A DNA stretch of 64,000 nt, taken from the NCBI RefSeq assembly GCF_009900765.1, contig NZ_JAAABL010000008.1, positions 1-64,000 of the forward strand, in the 5' to 3' direction. The notes beneath the pieces were generated by a model that ran no database searches, was not told the DNA's origin, and saw only the letters and a list, made by a program, of their open reading frames with translations. The translations under genes and the position numbers were made by a program. Within the stretch, counting starts at the first letter, position 1. Each line of letters opens with the position of its first letter. This DNA is from Rhodovarius lipocyclicus (GTDB lineage: Bacteria > Pseudomonadota > Alphaproteobacteria > Acetobacterales > Acetobacteraceae). Positions 18,667-28,535 of the stretch are shown piece after piece.

Positions 18667-19818
18667 TCAGGCTTCCGCTGCGATGTAGCGCCGGTGGTAA
18701 CGCCGGCCGAGGCTGGTCAGGATTTCGTAGCCGATGGTGCCGCAATCGGCGCCCACGGCGTCGATGTCGCGCTGCGGCCCGATCAGGGTGACGAGGGCGC
18801 CTTCATGCAGCGCGCCCTCCGGCAGGGCGGAGGCATCGAGGATGATGCTGTCCATCGACACCCGGCCGAGCACGGGCAACGGCACGCCCGCGAACCAGGC
18901 GGCCCCGGTGTTGCTGCCGGCGCGCGGATAGCCGTCGGCATAGCCCACCGCGATGGTGGCCAGCCGCGCGGGCCCCGCGGTGCGCGCGGTGTGGCCATAG
19001 CCCACCGGGGTGCCGGCCGGCACGTCGCGCAGCTGGATCACGCGCGCATCCAGCCGCACCACCGGGCGCATCGGGTTCATCTCGCCGGGGGAGGGGTTCA
19101 CGCCATACAGCGCGGCCCCCGGCCGGGCCATCTGGTAATGGAAATCCGGCCCCAGGAAGATGCCGGAGGAGGCCGAGAGGCTGGCGGGCAGCGGCGGCAG
19201 CAGGGCGCGCAGCGCATCGAAGCGCGCGCGCTGGGCGGCGTTGGCGGGGTGCCCCGGCTCATCCGCGCAGGCCAGGTGGGACATGACGCCGCGCGGGTCG
19301 ATGGCGGCCAGCGCCCGGCCATCGGCGATGGCGGCCTTGAGGTCGGCCTCGGTGAAGCCGAAGCGGGCCATGCCGGTGTCGATCTGGATTAGCGCCGGCA
19401 GGCGGCGGCCGCGCGCCACCCCCAGCGCGGCCCAGGCCGCGAGCTGGCCCGGGCTGTTCAGCACCGGGATCAGGTCATGGGCCGCGCATTCGGCCTCGGT
19501 GCCCGCGAAGCAGCCGTGCAGCACATGGATGCGCGCGCCGGCCGGCACATGGGCGCGCAGGGCGATGCCCTCATGCAGATGCGCCACGAAGAAGTTCTCG
19601 CAGCCGGCGGCGGCCAGGGCCGGGGCCACCTGCGCGGCACCCAGCCCATAGGCATCGGCCTTGAGCACGGCGGCGCAGGCGGCGCTGCCCAGCCGGGCCT
19701 GCAACAGCCGCCAATTGGCCTGGATCGCGCCCAGATCGATGGAGAGCACGGCGCCCGCGCGCATCTCCGCGGCATCCGGAAGGGCGGAGGAAGGGTAGGG
19801 CGCGGTGCTGTCGGGCAT
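18667..19818 (-). CDS. dadX: Alanine racemase (catabolic, DadX-type)
   Basis: A 383-residue PLP enzyme interconverting L- and D-alanine. Lys53 in 'AAVLKADAYGLG' binds PLP; 'PVGYGHTART' holds the second catalytic Tyr region; 'QIDTGMARFGF' and 'VSMDSIILDAS' are further family signatures. Start at MPDSTAPY is chosen; a further ATG at 19929 would extend translation across the Lrp-type operator. The ~20-residue extra N terminus before 'AGAVLSIDLGAIQANWR' is slightly long. Because it is paired with dadA and faces an Lrp-type regulator, a catabolic role is more likely than cell-wall supply, although it may serve both. Confidence 0.88.
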   Translation of the reverse strand: MPDSTAPYPSSALPDAAEMRAGAVLSIDLGAIQANWRLLQARLGSAACAAVLKADAYGLGAAQVAPALAAAGCENFFVAHLHEGIALRAHVPAGARIHVLHGCFAGTEAECAAHDLIPVLNSPGQLAAWAALGVARGRRLPALIQIDTGMARFGFTEADLKAAIADGRALAAIDPRGVMSHLACADEPGHPANAAQRARFDALRALLPPLPASLSASSGIFLGPDFHYQMARPGAALYGVNPSPGEMNPMRPVVRLDARVIQLRDVPAGTPVGYGHTARTAGPARLATIAVGYADGYPRAGSNTGAAWFAGVPLPVLGRVSMDSIILDASALPEGALHEGALVTLIGPQRDIDAVGADCGTIGYEILTSLGRRYHRRYIAAEA

Positions 19819-19883
19819 GGGCGGCTCGGTTCTGCGGTGCGGCAAAAGGCTACCGGCTGGGGCGCACAATGTCGCGGCGAAGT

Positions 19884-19940
19884 TTCGCAGATTCTTGCGA
19901 ATGGGGTGGGTTTGTGCAATTTTCCGCACCCATATTCGCA
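19884..19940. promoter_or_regulatory. Lrp-type operator between dadX and its divergent regulator
   Basis: A perfect inverted repeat TTCGCA-N6-TGCGAA (19884-19901) and a third TTCGCA half-site (19935-19940) lie in the 135-base region between dadX and the Lrp-type gene. Half-sites fall about 51 bases apart. Such phased arrays are typical for AsnC/Lrp regulators, suggesting control of the dad genes and autoregulation. Confidence 0.55.
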
Positions 19941-19953
19941 GGTTTCACCAGCC

Positions 19954-20406
19954 ATGGAACTGGACAGCATCGACGAGCGAATCCTCGGCCATCTGCGCGC
20001 CGATGGCCGCATGAGCAACGCCGACCTGGCGGCGGCGGTGGGGCTGTCGCCCTCCGCCTGCCTGCGCCGGGTGCGGGCGCTGGAAAGCCGGGGGGTGATC
20101 CGCGGCTATACCGCCATCCTCGATGCCCGGCGTGCCCGGCAGGGCATCGTGGTGTTCGTGCAGATCTCCCTGGAGCGCCAGACCGACGATTGCCTGGGCC
20201 GCTTCGAGAAGGCGGCCCGCCGCTGCCCCGAGATCCGCGAATGCTACCTGATGACCGGGGTGGCGGATTACCAGCTGCGCCTGGTGGTGGCGGACATGAC
20301 GGAATACGAGCGCGTGCACCGCGACGTGCTGTCGGCCCTGCCGGGTGTCGCGCGCATCCAGTCCAGCTTCACCATCCGGGCGGTGATCCAGCCGATGGAA
20401 GGCTAG
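19954..20406 (+). CDS. Lrp/AsnC-family regulator (probable DadR)
   Basis: A 150-residue regulator. Residues 1-60 form the winged helix ('MSNADLAAAVGLSPSACLRRVRALESRGVI'), and 70-145 the RAM ligand domain ('CLGRFEKAARRCPEIRECYLMTGVADYQLRLVVADM'). The start is the ATG at 19954, although the frame is open well upstream through the intergenic region. It is divergent from dadX-dadA, exactly as the Lrp-like activator of D-alanine catabolism is arranged in other alphaproteobacteria, so alanine is the likely effector. Confidence 0.87.
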   Translation: MELDSIDERILGHLRADGRMSNADLAAAVGLSPSACLRRVRALESRGVIRGYTAILDARRARQGIVVFVQISLERQTDDCLGRFEKAARRCPEIRECYLMTGVADYQLRLVVADMTEYERVHRDVLSALPGVARIQSSFTIRAVIQPMEG

Positions 20407-20410
20407 ACCT

Positions 20411-21628
20411 TCACCCCGGCCGCAGCGCCGGGCATTCGCTCTCGGCCGCCGGGCGGAAGGCCTCGTCGCCGGGGATGGTCTTCACCACCTCCAGCAGGTC
20501 CCATTCCCCGCGCGACTGGTCCGGCCGTTTCGCCCGCATCAGGTACATGTCGCGGATGATCCGCCCATCCTCCCGGATGCGGCCGTTGCGGGTCATGAAG
20601 TCATTGATGGGGGTGGCCCGCATCTTCGCCATCACGGGTTCGGCCGCATCGGTGCCGGCATCGCGGATCGCGTTCAGGTAATGCGTCACGGCGCCCCAGA
20701 TGCTGGCCTGGAACATCGTGGGCGGCTTGCCATGGATGCGCTGGAACCGGGTGGCGAAGGCGCGGGTCTGGTCGTTCTGGTCCCAGTAATAGGCTTCGGT
20801 GAAGACCAGCCCCTGGGCGGTGTCCAGGCCGATCGCCTTGATGTTGGTCAGCAGGCACAGCAGGGCCGCGGGCTGGATGCCCCGGCGCAGCAGGCCGAAT
20901 TCGCCCATCTGCTTCACCGCGTTGATCAGGTCCGTCCCCGCCACCGCCAGCCCCACGGCATTCGCGCCCGAGGATGCGGCGCGCAGCAGATGGGCGGAGA
21001 AATCGGCCTCGTTCAGCGGGGCGCGGCTGGTGCCCACCACCTCGCCGCCCAGCGCGCGCACCACCGCCGCGCCATTGGCCTCCAGCGAATGGCCGAAGGC
21101 GTAGTCGGAGGTGATGAAGTACCACTTCCGCCGCCCCTCCGCGATCATGGCGGAGACGGTGCCGCGCGCCAGCGCGTAGTTGTCGTAGGTCCAGTGCAAC
21201 CCGTTCGGCGTGCAGCCGCGCCCGGTCAGGTCGGTGGTGCCGGCGGCGATCGAGACATTGATCTTGTTCTTCTCGCGCGTCAGCTGCTGCACGGCGAGGG
21301 CCACGGCCGAATTGCCGATGCCGAAGATGGCGTCCACCTTCTCCTGGTCATACCAGCGGCGCGCCATGCCGAGCCCCACATCGGGGCGGTTCTGCATGTC
21401 GCCGAAGACCAGCTCGATCGGCGCGCCCAGCACGCGGCCGCCGAAATCCTCGATGGCCATGCGCGCGCCGACCACATCGCCCATGCCCTGCTGGTCGGCG
21501 AAGGGGCCGGACATGTCGTCCATCACGCCGATCTTCACGACATTGTCCGAGGCTTGGGCGGAGGCGCGCGACGACAAAGCGGCGGCGGCCAGGCCGCCTG
21601 TCAGCAGGCGGCGGCGAATGGGGAGCAT
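20411..21628 (-). CDS. ABC-type substrate-binding protein (branched-chain amino acid/amide type), orphan
   Basis: A 405-residue periplasmic binding protein of the LivJ/AmiC type. Start at MLPIRRRLL has a GAGAGGAA ribosome site; residues 1-25 are a signal peptide with a twin-arginine-like RRR followed by LLTGGLAAAALSSRASA. 'VVKIGVMDDMSGPFADQQGMGDVVGARMAIEDFGG' opens the mature fold and 'YFITSDYAFGHSLEANG' is the hinge region. No LivHMGF genes are adjacent, so it either works with a permease encoded elsewhere or acts as a sensor protein. It follows the minus-strand LysR gene 57 bases downstream and may be regulated by it. Confidence 0.78.
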   Translation of the reverse strand: MLPIRRRLLTGGLAAAALSSRASAQASDNVVKIGVMDDMSGPFADQQGMGDVVGARMAIEDFGGRVLGAPIELVFGDMQNRPDVGLGMARRWYDQEKVDAIFGIGNSAVALAVQQLTREKNKINVSIAAGTTDLTGRGCTPNGLHWTYDNYALARGTVSAMIAEGRRKWYFITSDYAFGHSLEANGAAVVRALGGEVVGTSRAPLNEADFSAHLLRAASSGANAVGLAVAGTDLINAVKQMGEFGLLRRGIQPAALLCLLTNIKAIGLDTAQGLVFTEAYYWDQNDQTRAFATRFQRIHGKPPTMFQASIWGAVTHYLNAIRDAGTDAAEPVMAKMRATPINDFMTRNGRIREDGRIIRDMYLMRAKRPDQSRGEWDLLEVVKTIPGDEAFRPAAESECPALRPG

Positions 21629-21684
21629 GGGCGTTTCCTCTCCTCGACGGCCCTCTTGATCGGGGCGCGTTCCTGGAAAGGGTA

Positions 21685-22662
21685 TCATTGCGGGTTTGCT
21701 GAGGCGTGGCCAGGGGCGTTGCCCCCTGCCGGCGACCTCCGAGGATCAAAGATCCCCCCATCCCCGAACGCCGCGCGCACGAAGCGCGCCAGGGCCCGCA
21801 CCGCCGGCCGGCTGGCGGGGCCTGGGGCCGCCGCCAGCACCAGCCGGGTCGGTTCCAGCCGCCGGTCCAGCGGCACGCCGGTGATGCGGCTGCCGTCGAT
21901 GGCGTAGGGGGTTTCGGGCTGCACGTTCTGGATGGTCCAGCCCAGCCCGTTGCCCACCAGGCCGCGCAGCAATTCCTGGCTGCGGCTGCGGAAGGCGATG
22001 CGCGGCGTCAGCCCGCAGGCGCGGAACAGGCCCTGGAAGTAGTCGCGCGAATGCGGCAGGTCGAGCAGCAGATAGGGTTCCTCGATCAGCTCCTCCAGGC
22101 CCAGGCTGCCGCGCCGCGCTAGGCGGTGGTGCAGCGGCAGCACCACCACGGGGGCCAGCATCGCCACGGGGGTGACGACCAGCCCCTCCGGCAGGCCGAA
22201 ATCATAGGTCAGGGCGATTTCGGTGCGCCCGGCCTCCAGCGCCGCCAGCACCTGGTCGTGGTCGCCTTCCTCCACGCGGATGGACACGCGCGGCGCCCCC
22301 CGCCCGAAGCCGGCCAGGATGGAGGGCAGGTAGCGCGGCGCGATGGTCAGGAAGCAGCCCATGGAGACCTCGCCGGCCAGTTCCTCGCCCAGCGCGGTGG
22401 CGGAATGCATGAAGTCCTCGGCGTGGCGCAGCAGCAGCCGGGCCTCGGCCACCACGCGGGTGCCGGCGGGGGTCAGGGTCACGCCGCGGGCGTGGCGGCG
22501 CAGGAACAGGGCGATGCCCATCTCGCGCTCCAGCCCCGCCACCGCCTCCGACAGGGAGGGCTGGGAGACGTTGAGCCGGCGGGCGGCGGCGGTCAGGGAT
22601 TGCGCTTCCGCAACCGCGACCAGGTAGCGCAGTGCCCGCAGGGAGAGGTTTCCGATCTGCAT
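21685..22662 (-). CDS. LysR-family transcriptional regulator
   Basis: A 325-residue LysR regulator. The DNA-binding domain is 'LRALRYLVAVAEAQSLTAAARRLNVSQPSLSEAVAGLEREMGIALFLRR'; the effector domain runs from 'GEVSMGCFLTIAPRYLPSILAGF' to about residue 295. The C-terminal ~25 residues are low-complexity and cross a GGGGC-type hairpin, so they may be an add-on. It diverges from the monooxygenase gene at 22753 and is probably its activator. The type of effector domain resembles CbbR/NAC-like activators of nitrogen or aromatic metabolism, without a firm match. Confidence 0.82.
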   Translation of the reverse strand: MQIGNLSLRALRYLVAVAEAQSLTAAARRLNVSQPSLSEAVAGLEREMGIALFLRRHARGVTLTPAGTRVVAEARLLLRHAEDFMHSATALGEELAGEVSMGCFLTIAPRYLPSILAGFGRGAPRVSIRVEEGDHDQVLAALEAGRTEIALTYDFGLPEGLVVTPVAMLAPVVVLPLHHRLARRGSLGLEELIEEPYLLLDLPHSRDYFQGLFRACGLTPRIAFRSRSQELLRGLVGNGLGWTIQNVQPETPYAIDGSRITGVPLDRRLEPTRLVLAAAPGPASRPAVRALARFVRAAFGDGGIFDPRRSPAGGNAPGHASANPQ

Positions 22663-22752
22663 CGGTGATTCCTATGCAAAAGCCCGGAAAACAATATTTC
22701 CCCGATATGAAGTGCCCCTGCAATCCTGCGCGCCAGTATCAGGAGCGTAACG
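22663..22752. promoter_or_regulatory. Divergent promoter region between LysR gene and monooxygenase
   Basis: The 90-base gap is the AT-richest point nearby. It holds GGAAA-N6-TTTCC (22686-22701), an inverted repeat with the size and position of a LysR binding site relative to the monooxygenase start at 22753, and a CAGGAG ribosome site at about 22739. Confidence 0.4.
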
Positions 22753-24222
22753 ATGATCCGCACCGGCGAAGACTACCGCGCAGGCATCCGCGACGGCCGT
22801 GAGGTCTGGGTCGAGGGCGAGCGCGTGAAGGACGTGACCACCCACCCCGCCTTCAAGCCCATCATCGACGTGAAGGCGCGCATGTACGACATGGCGCATG
22901 AGGCGAAGTTCCAGGATGCCCTGACCTATGAGGAAGGCGGTGCCCGCCACAGCGTGTTCCAGCAGCCCCCCCGCACGAAGGAGGACTGGCAGCGCAAATG
23001 GCATGCCGTGGACCTGCTGCTGAACGACATCGGCGGCGTGGCCACGCGGCTGGGCGACGAGACGGTGGGCGAGATGTGGTCCCTGCAGGATGGCCGCGAC
23101 ATCCTGGCCGAGATCGACCCGCGCTTCGCCGACAACATCGATGCCCATATCCGCCGGGTGGTGGAGCTCGATCCCTTCCATGTCTCCGCCAACACGGACC
23201 CCAAGGGCGACCGGTCCCTGTCGCCGGCCGAGCGCGACCCGGACATGATGATCCGCGTGGTGAAGGAGACCGACGCCGGCATCATCATCCGCGGCGCGAA
23301 GTTCGAAACGGCGGCGGCCTATGCCGACCAGGCCTATCTGAAGCCCACCGTCGGCGCCTGGACCAGCGAGGCCGAGAGCCCGCACGCGGTCGGCTGCATC
23401 GTGAAGATGGGGGCGCCCGGCGTGCGCCACATCTGCCGCATGCCCTATGCCAACCGCGCGCCCGCCCAGGACATCCCGCTCGCCTCCCGCTTCGATGAGG
23501 TGGAGGCGCTGGTGGTGTTCGACGATGTGCTGATCCCGTGGGAGGACGTGTTCTTCTACCGCCACACCCGGGCCGCGCAGCAGGTGCGCGCGACCCTGCA
23601 CCGCTACAGCGCCTTTCCCTATGTGCTGCGCATTCTCTACGTGGCCGACATGATGATCGGCGCGGCCATGTGGAACGCCAGGCAGACGGGCCTGGAGAAG
23701 CTGCAATCGGTGCAGGAGAAGCTGGCGGACCTGGCCGTGTACCGGGAGGGCATCCGCGCGCACCTGACGGCCTCCATCGCGCTGGCCGAGACCTCGCCGG
23801 CCGGGCTGCTGATGCCCAACCAGTCCATTCTCTATGCCGGGCGCGTGCTGGCCTGCAGCCAGCTGCCGGCGATGATGCACGCGGCGCGGGAGCTGATCGG
23901 CGGGCAGATCTGCGTGACGCCGGAACTCGCGCAGTTCCAGGGCGGCGCCGGGCATTGGCTGGAGAAGTTCTACACGCTGAACCAGGAATGGGGCGCGGAG
24001 GATCGGCGCAAGCTCCTCGCCTTCGCGCGTGACCTGCTGAACAGCGACTATGCGGGCCACCGCCTCGCTTTCGTGCAGTTCGCGCAGGCGCCGCACTTCA
24101 ACCACCTGAATGCCGTCTACAAGAATTTCGACTTTTCAGGCCCACTGGATTTCGTCCGCCGCAGCGCCGGCATGTCGGACCGCATCCTGGGTGAGGCCGC
24201 CAAGAGCAAGGACAGGAACTGA
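22753..24222 (+). CDS. HpaB-family FADH2-dependent monooxygenase
   Basis: A 489-residue flavin-dependent oxygenase of the 4-hydroxyphenylacetate 3-hydroxylase large-component family. It starts 'MIRTGEDYRAGIRDGREVWVEGERVKDVTTHPAFKPI', the standard HpaB opening, and contains 'SRFDEVEALVVFDDVLIPWEDVFFYR' and 'TPELAQFQGGAGHWLEKFYTLN', which lie in the acyl-CoA-dehydrogenase-like core. Members hydroxylate phenols or open heterocycles using FADH2 supplied by a separate reductase. No HpaC-type reductase is present in the window, so one must be encoded elsewhere. Translationally coupled (TGATG) to a Rid protein. The real substrate is unknown and probably not 4-hydroxyphenylacetate. Confidence 0.82.
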   Translation: MIRTGEDYRAGIRDGREVWVEGERVKDVTTHPAFKPIIDVKARMYDMAHEAKFQDALTYEEGGARHSVFQQPPRTKEDWQRKWHAVDLLLNDIGGVATRLGDETVGEMWSLQDGRDILAEIDPRFADNIDAHIRRVVELDPFHVSANTDPKGDRSLSPAERDPDMMIRVVKETDAGIIIRGAKFETAAAYADQAYLKPTVGAWTSEAESPHAVGCIVKMGAPGVRHICRMPYANRAPAQDIPLASRFDEVEALVVFDDVLIPWEDVFFYRHTRAAQQVRATLHRYSAFPYVLRILYVADMMIGAAMWNARQTGLEKLQSVQEKLADLAVYREGIRAHLTASIALAETSPAGLLMPNQSILYAGRVLACSQLPAMMHAARELIGGQICVTPELAQFQGGAGHWLEKFYTLNQEWGAEDRRKLLAFARDLLNSDYAGHRLAFVQFAQAPHFNHLNAVYKNFDFSGPLDFVRRSAGMSDRILGEAAKSKDRN

Positions 24223-24632
24223 TGCCCACGCATACCCGCATCCGCGCCTTCAACACGAAGGACGCCTACCCCGAGCAGAAGCTCGACAACGACGTGTGCA
24301 TGGCCGTGCGCGCGGGCAACACCGTGTACCTGCGCGGCCAGACCATGATGGACCTGGACGGCAATCTGGTGGGGGTGGGCGACCCCGCGGCCCAGGCGGA
24401 CAACGCCATGCGCTGCGCCGAGATCCTGCTGAAGGAGGCGGGGTCGGAGCTGTCGCACATCGTCAAGATCGTGATCTACATCACCGACCGCGCCTATCGC
24501 GAGCCGGTGTACCAGACCATCGGCCGCTGGCTGAAGGGCGTGTTCCCGGTCAGCACCGGCATCATCGTGAACGGGTTGGCCAAGCCCGAATACATGATGG
24601 AGATCGACATCATCGCCGAGATCCCTGCCTGA
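24222..24632 (+). CDS. Rid-family protein coupled to HpaB-type monooxygenase
   Basis: A 136-residue protein of the RidA/YjgF fold ('GNTVYLRGQTMMDLDGNLVGVGDPAAQADNAMRCAEILLKEAG', 'IVKIVIYITDRAYREPVYQTIGRWL'). RidA proteins hydrolyse reactive enamines/imines. By eye, the position aligned with the catalytic Arg105 of E. coli RidA is Gly in '...IIVNGLAKPEYMMEIDII', so it belongs to another Rid subgroup and may have a pathway-specific function, as RutC does in pyrimidine breakdown. The TGATG overlap with the monooxygenase argues they act on the same intermediate. Confidence 0.82.
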   Translation: MPTHTRIRAFNTKDAYPEQKLDNDVCMAVRAGNTVYLRGQTMMDLDGNLVGVGDPAAQADNAMRCAEILLKEAGSELSHIVKIVIYITDRAYREPVYQTIGRWLKGVFPVSTGIIVNGLAKPEYMMEIDIIAEIPA

Positions 24633-24693
24633 ACGCGCCTTTGGGTCCGGCGGGAATTTTCAACCGGGCTCAATTTTGCACTTTTAGTGGGGC

Positions 24694-24713
24694 TGAAAGT
24701 CATTTTACTTTCA
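24694..24713. promoter_or_regulatory. Inverted repeat upstream of second ABC operon
   Basis: Perfect inverted repeat TGAAAGT-N6-ACTTTCA in an AT-rich pocket, 25 bases before the start of the binding-protein gene. An AGGAGG site follows at about 24726. It is probably the operator or a promoter-proximal regulatory hairpin of the ABC operon. Confidence 0.45.
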
Positions 24714-24738
24714 TTTACCGGACGAGAGGAGGCATAGA

Positions 24739-25779
24739 ATGGTCGAGATCACCCGGCGGCGCGCCGCGCTGCTCCCTGTGGCTGCCCTGGCGGCGCCGCA
24801 TATCGCCAATGCCCAGGCGGGGCGCATCTCCGTCTCGATCTGGGGCGGCTCCTGGCGGGATATGGTGCAGAACGCCATCGCCGCGAAGTTCACGCGCGAA
24901 ACCGGCGCCACGGTGGAATTCCAGACCGGCGGCACCATCGACCGGCTGAACCGCGCGAAGCTCGCCAAGGGCAGCCCGGAAAGCGACCTGACCTTCACCA
25001 CCTCTCATGTCGGCTGGCTGTACCAGAGCGACGACCTGTTCGAGACGCTGGACACCTCCCGCATCCCGAACGCGGCGAACCTGGTGGAGCAGGCCAAGAT
25101 CAGCCCGGGCCATATCGGCACCTGGGCCTATGTCTACACCATCGGCTACCGGCCGGACCTGCTGCCGGGTGTCACCTTCGGTTCCTGGAACGACCTGTGG
25201 GCGCCGAGCCTGCGCGAGAAGCTGGCCGCCCCGGACTGGGACCCCTCCCACCTCATCGCGGTGGCCGCCAAGCTGTCGGGCGCCGATGCCGCCACCTGGG
25301 AGCGCGGGCAGGACAAGCTCCGCGCGCTGAAGCCCAACTTCAAGGCCTTCTACACCAATGACGCCAATGGCCAGCAGCTGCTCGCCAGCGGCGAGACGCC
25401 GGTGCAGGTCATCCTGTCCATGAACGCGCATCACCTGGTGAACCAGGGCATGAACGTGCGCCTGTCCATCCCGCAGGAGGGCGGCGTGCTGGGCGTGGAT
25501 ACGGTCGCCATCATGAAGGGCAGCCGGCGCCAGGAGTTGGCCTACAAGTTCATCAACACCTGCCTCGACCCCGAGGTGCAGGCCGCGATCGCCAATGACA
25601 AGAAGGGCTCGCCCACCGTCACCAACGCCCGGCTGGACCCGGCGGTGGCCGCGCTGCCCGGCGTGTTCACCACCCCCGAGCAGTGGCGCACCCAGGCGCT
25701 GATCATCGACCACCGCCTGCGCGCCGAGAAGACCAACGAATGGCGCCGTTGGTTCCAGGAAAACATCATCGCGCGCTGA
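24739..25779 (+). CDS. Extracellular solute-binding protein (PotD/AfuA-like) of amine-type ABC importer
   Basis: A 346-residue binding protein. The N terminus (ITRRRAALLPVAALAAPHIANAQA) is a twin-arginine-like signal peptide. The mature start 'GRISVSIWGGSWRDMVQNAIAAKFTRETGATVEFQTGG' is that of PotD-related proteins that bind polyamines, opines or similar cations. It heads a four-gene importer operon, preceded by a palindromic site and a strong AGGAGG ribosome site. The neighbouring monooxygenase, Rid protein and carbamoylase suggest the ligand is a nitrogenous compound broken down by those enzymes. Confidence 0.82.
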   Translation: MVEITRRRAALLPVAALAAPHIANAQAGRISVSIWGGSWRDMVQNAIAAKFTRETGATVEFQTGGTIDRLNRAKLAKGSPESDLTFTTSHVGWLYQSDDLFETLDTSRIPNAANLVEQAKISPGHIGTWAYVYTIGYRPDLLPGVTFGSWNDLWAPSLREKLAAPDWDPSHLIAVAAKLSGADAATWERGQDKLRALKPNFKAFYTNDANGQQLLASGETPVQVILSMNAHHLVNQGMNVRLSIPQEGGVLGVDTVAIMKGSRRQELAYKFINTCLDPEVQAAIANDKKGSPTVTNARLDPAVAALPGVFTTPEQWRTQALIIDHRLRAEKTNEWRRWFQENIIAR

Positions 25780-25783
25780 GCCG

Positions 25784-26632
25784 GTGCAGCGCCCCTTCCT
25801 CAGGCTGTTCGTCACCCCCGCCGCGCTGGTCGCGGCGGGTTTCCTGCTGGCGATGGCGGCCATCCTGCAATACGCGGTCCTCGCCCATATCCCGGGCGAG
25901 CTGACGCCCGGTGGCTTCACCCTGCGCAACTTCCAGGAGATGCTGAAGCCGCTCTACGCCGGCGTGTTCTTCGATACCGTGCGGCTGTGCTTCCTGACGG
26001 CCGTGCTGGCGTTGCTGGCGGGCTATCCGCTGGCGCTGGCGATGGTGCGGGCGCGCAACCCCTACATCAAGTCGGCGATCCTCATCATCTCCGTCACGCC
26101 GCTGTTCCTGGGTGAGGTGGTGCGCACCTATGCCTGGCTGATCGTGCTGGGCAACCAGGGCTTCATCAACGGCTTCCTGCTGTGGCTGGGCATCATCGAC
26201 CGGCCGCTGACGCTGATGTTCAGCACTGGCGGCGTGGTGATGGGCCTCGTGCATGTGACGCTGCCGGTGGTGGTGATCATGCTCTCGGCCGCGATTTCCC
26301 ACATCGACCGGGATCTGGAAAAGGCCGCCGTGGCGCTGGGCGCCAGGCCGCTGCGCGTGTTCCTGACGGTCACGCTCCCGCTCTCGATGCCCGGGATCGT
26401 GGCCGCCCTGACCACGGGCTTCGCCTGGACCTTCTCGGCCTTCGCCACGCCGCAGATCATCGGCGGCGGGCGGGTGAACATGGTCTCCAACCTCGTCTAT
26501 TCGCTGGGGTTCTCCAGCTTCAACTTCCCCTTCGCGGCGGCGCTGTCCATCGCGGGACTGCTGCTGACGGCGCTGTCGCTGGCCCTGTTCAAGCTGCTGC
26601 TACGGCCGCTGGAAAGGATGGGTGCGAAGTGA
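25784..26632 (+). CDS. ABC importer permease (PotB/PotH-like)
   Basis: A 282-residue permease starting with GTG four bases after the binding-protein stop. Six hydrophobic segments; the EAA loop 'EKAAVALGARPLRVFLTVTLPLSMPG' is near residues 183-208. 'RTYAWLIVLGNQGFINGFLLWLGII' is a PotB/PotH signature. It pairs with the following permease, with which it overlaps by four bases, to form the channel of the importer. Confidence 0.84.
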   Translation: MQRPFLRLFVTPAALVAAGFLLAMAAILQYAVLAHIPGELTPGGFTLRNFQEMLKPLYAGVFFDTVRLCFLTAVLALLAGYPLALAMVRARNPYIKSAILIISVTPLFLGEVVRTYAWLIVLGNQGFINGFLLWLGIIDRPLTLMFSTGGVVMGLVHVTLPVVVIMLSAAISHIDRDLEKAAVALGARPLRVFLTVTLPLSMPGIVAALTTGFAWTFSAFATPQIIGGGRVNMVSNLVYSLGFSSFNFPFAAALSIAGLLLTALSLALFKLLLRPLERMGAK

Positions 26633-27409
26633 AGTACGCCTTCCGTGCCCTGGTGGTGGCGCTGCTGGGCTTCGTGCTGCTGCCCGCGGTGGTGGCCTGC
26701 GTCAGCGCCTTCGACACCCGCGCCCTGATCGCCTTTCCGCCCCAGGGCTTCACCTGGCGCTGGTTCCACCGCGCGCTGACCTATGAGGATTTCCAGGTCG
26801 GTTTCGTCAACAGCCTGTATGTGGCGGCCATCGCCTCCACCCTGGCCATCCTGGTGGGCAGCGCGGTGGCCTATGCGATCGACCGCTATGATTTCGCGGC
26901 CAAGCGCGTGCTGGAGGCGGTGCTGCTGGCCCCGCTCGCCATCCCGCATTTCACCATCGGGCTGGGGGCGCTGATCGTGGCCTCGCAGGTGGGGGCTGCG
27001 CGGGGGTGGTTCGTGGTCGTGGCGTGCCATGTGGTGCTGGTGCTGCCCTTCGTGTTGCGCAGCCTTTATGTCTCGCTGAAGAACATGGACCCCAGGCTGG
27101 AATCGGCGGCGCTGTCGCTGGGCGCGAAGCCGGGCAGGGTGCTGCTGACGGTCACGCTGCCGGGGCTGGCACCGGGGCTGGCGGGCGGCTGGATCTTCGC
27201 CGCCATCCTGTCCTTCAACGAGTTCACGGCCTCGCTGTTCGTCACGGTCCAGCGCACCCAGACCCTGCCGGTGGCCATGTACAACTACGTGCGCGAATAC
27301 GCGGACCCGTCCATGGCCGCGCTGTCCGCGCTCTATATCCTGCTGACCACGGTGGTGCTCACCCTGGCCAATCGTTTCCTCGGCCTCGGCCGCATTCTCG
27401 GGACCGAAG

Positions 27410-27423
<14 letters not shown>
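26629..27423 (+). CDS. ABC importer permease (PotC/PotI-like)
   Basis: A 264-residue permease with a GTG start that shares GTGA with the previous stop. The N terminus is a membrane helix (FRALVVALLGFVLLPAVVACVSAF), followed by 'FPPQGFTWRWFHRALTY', the loop typical of PotC. EAA loop: 'ESAALSLGAKPGRVLLTVTLPGLAPG'. The 'ILSFNEFTASLFVT' motif near the C terminus matches amine/iron-type second permeases. Its end overlaps the ATPase gene by 14 bases. Confidence 0.84.
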
Positions 27424-28489
<1,066 letters not shown>

Positions 28490-28500
28490 GGCGGTTTCGG

Positions 28501-28517
28501 TTGGCAAATTTTGCCAA
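28501..28517. promoter_or_regulatory. Palindromic operator of parDE-1
   Basis: Perfect palindrome TTGGCAAATTTTGCCAA (8-bp arms around one T), 18 bases before the antitoxin start. The same core, as a direct repeat TTGCCAA-TTT-TTGCCAA, precedes the second parDE pair at 62694-62710. A ParD repressor binding site is likely. Confidence 0.6.
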
Positions 28518-28535
28518 GGTCATTATCCTGCCCGC

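Noticed and set aside
16513-19392. Long plus-strand frame across LysR, dadA and dadX
   Set aside because: Antisense or out-of-frame shadow of three well-recognised genes with no motif of its own.
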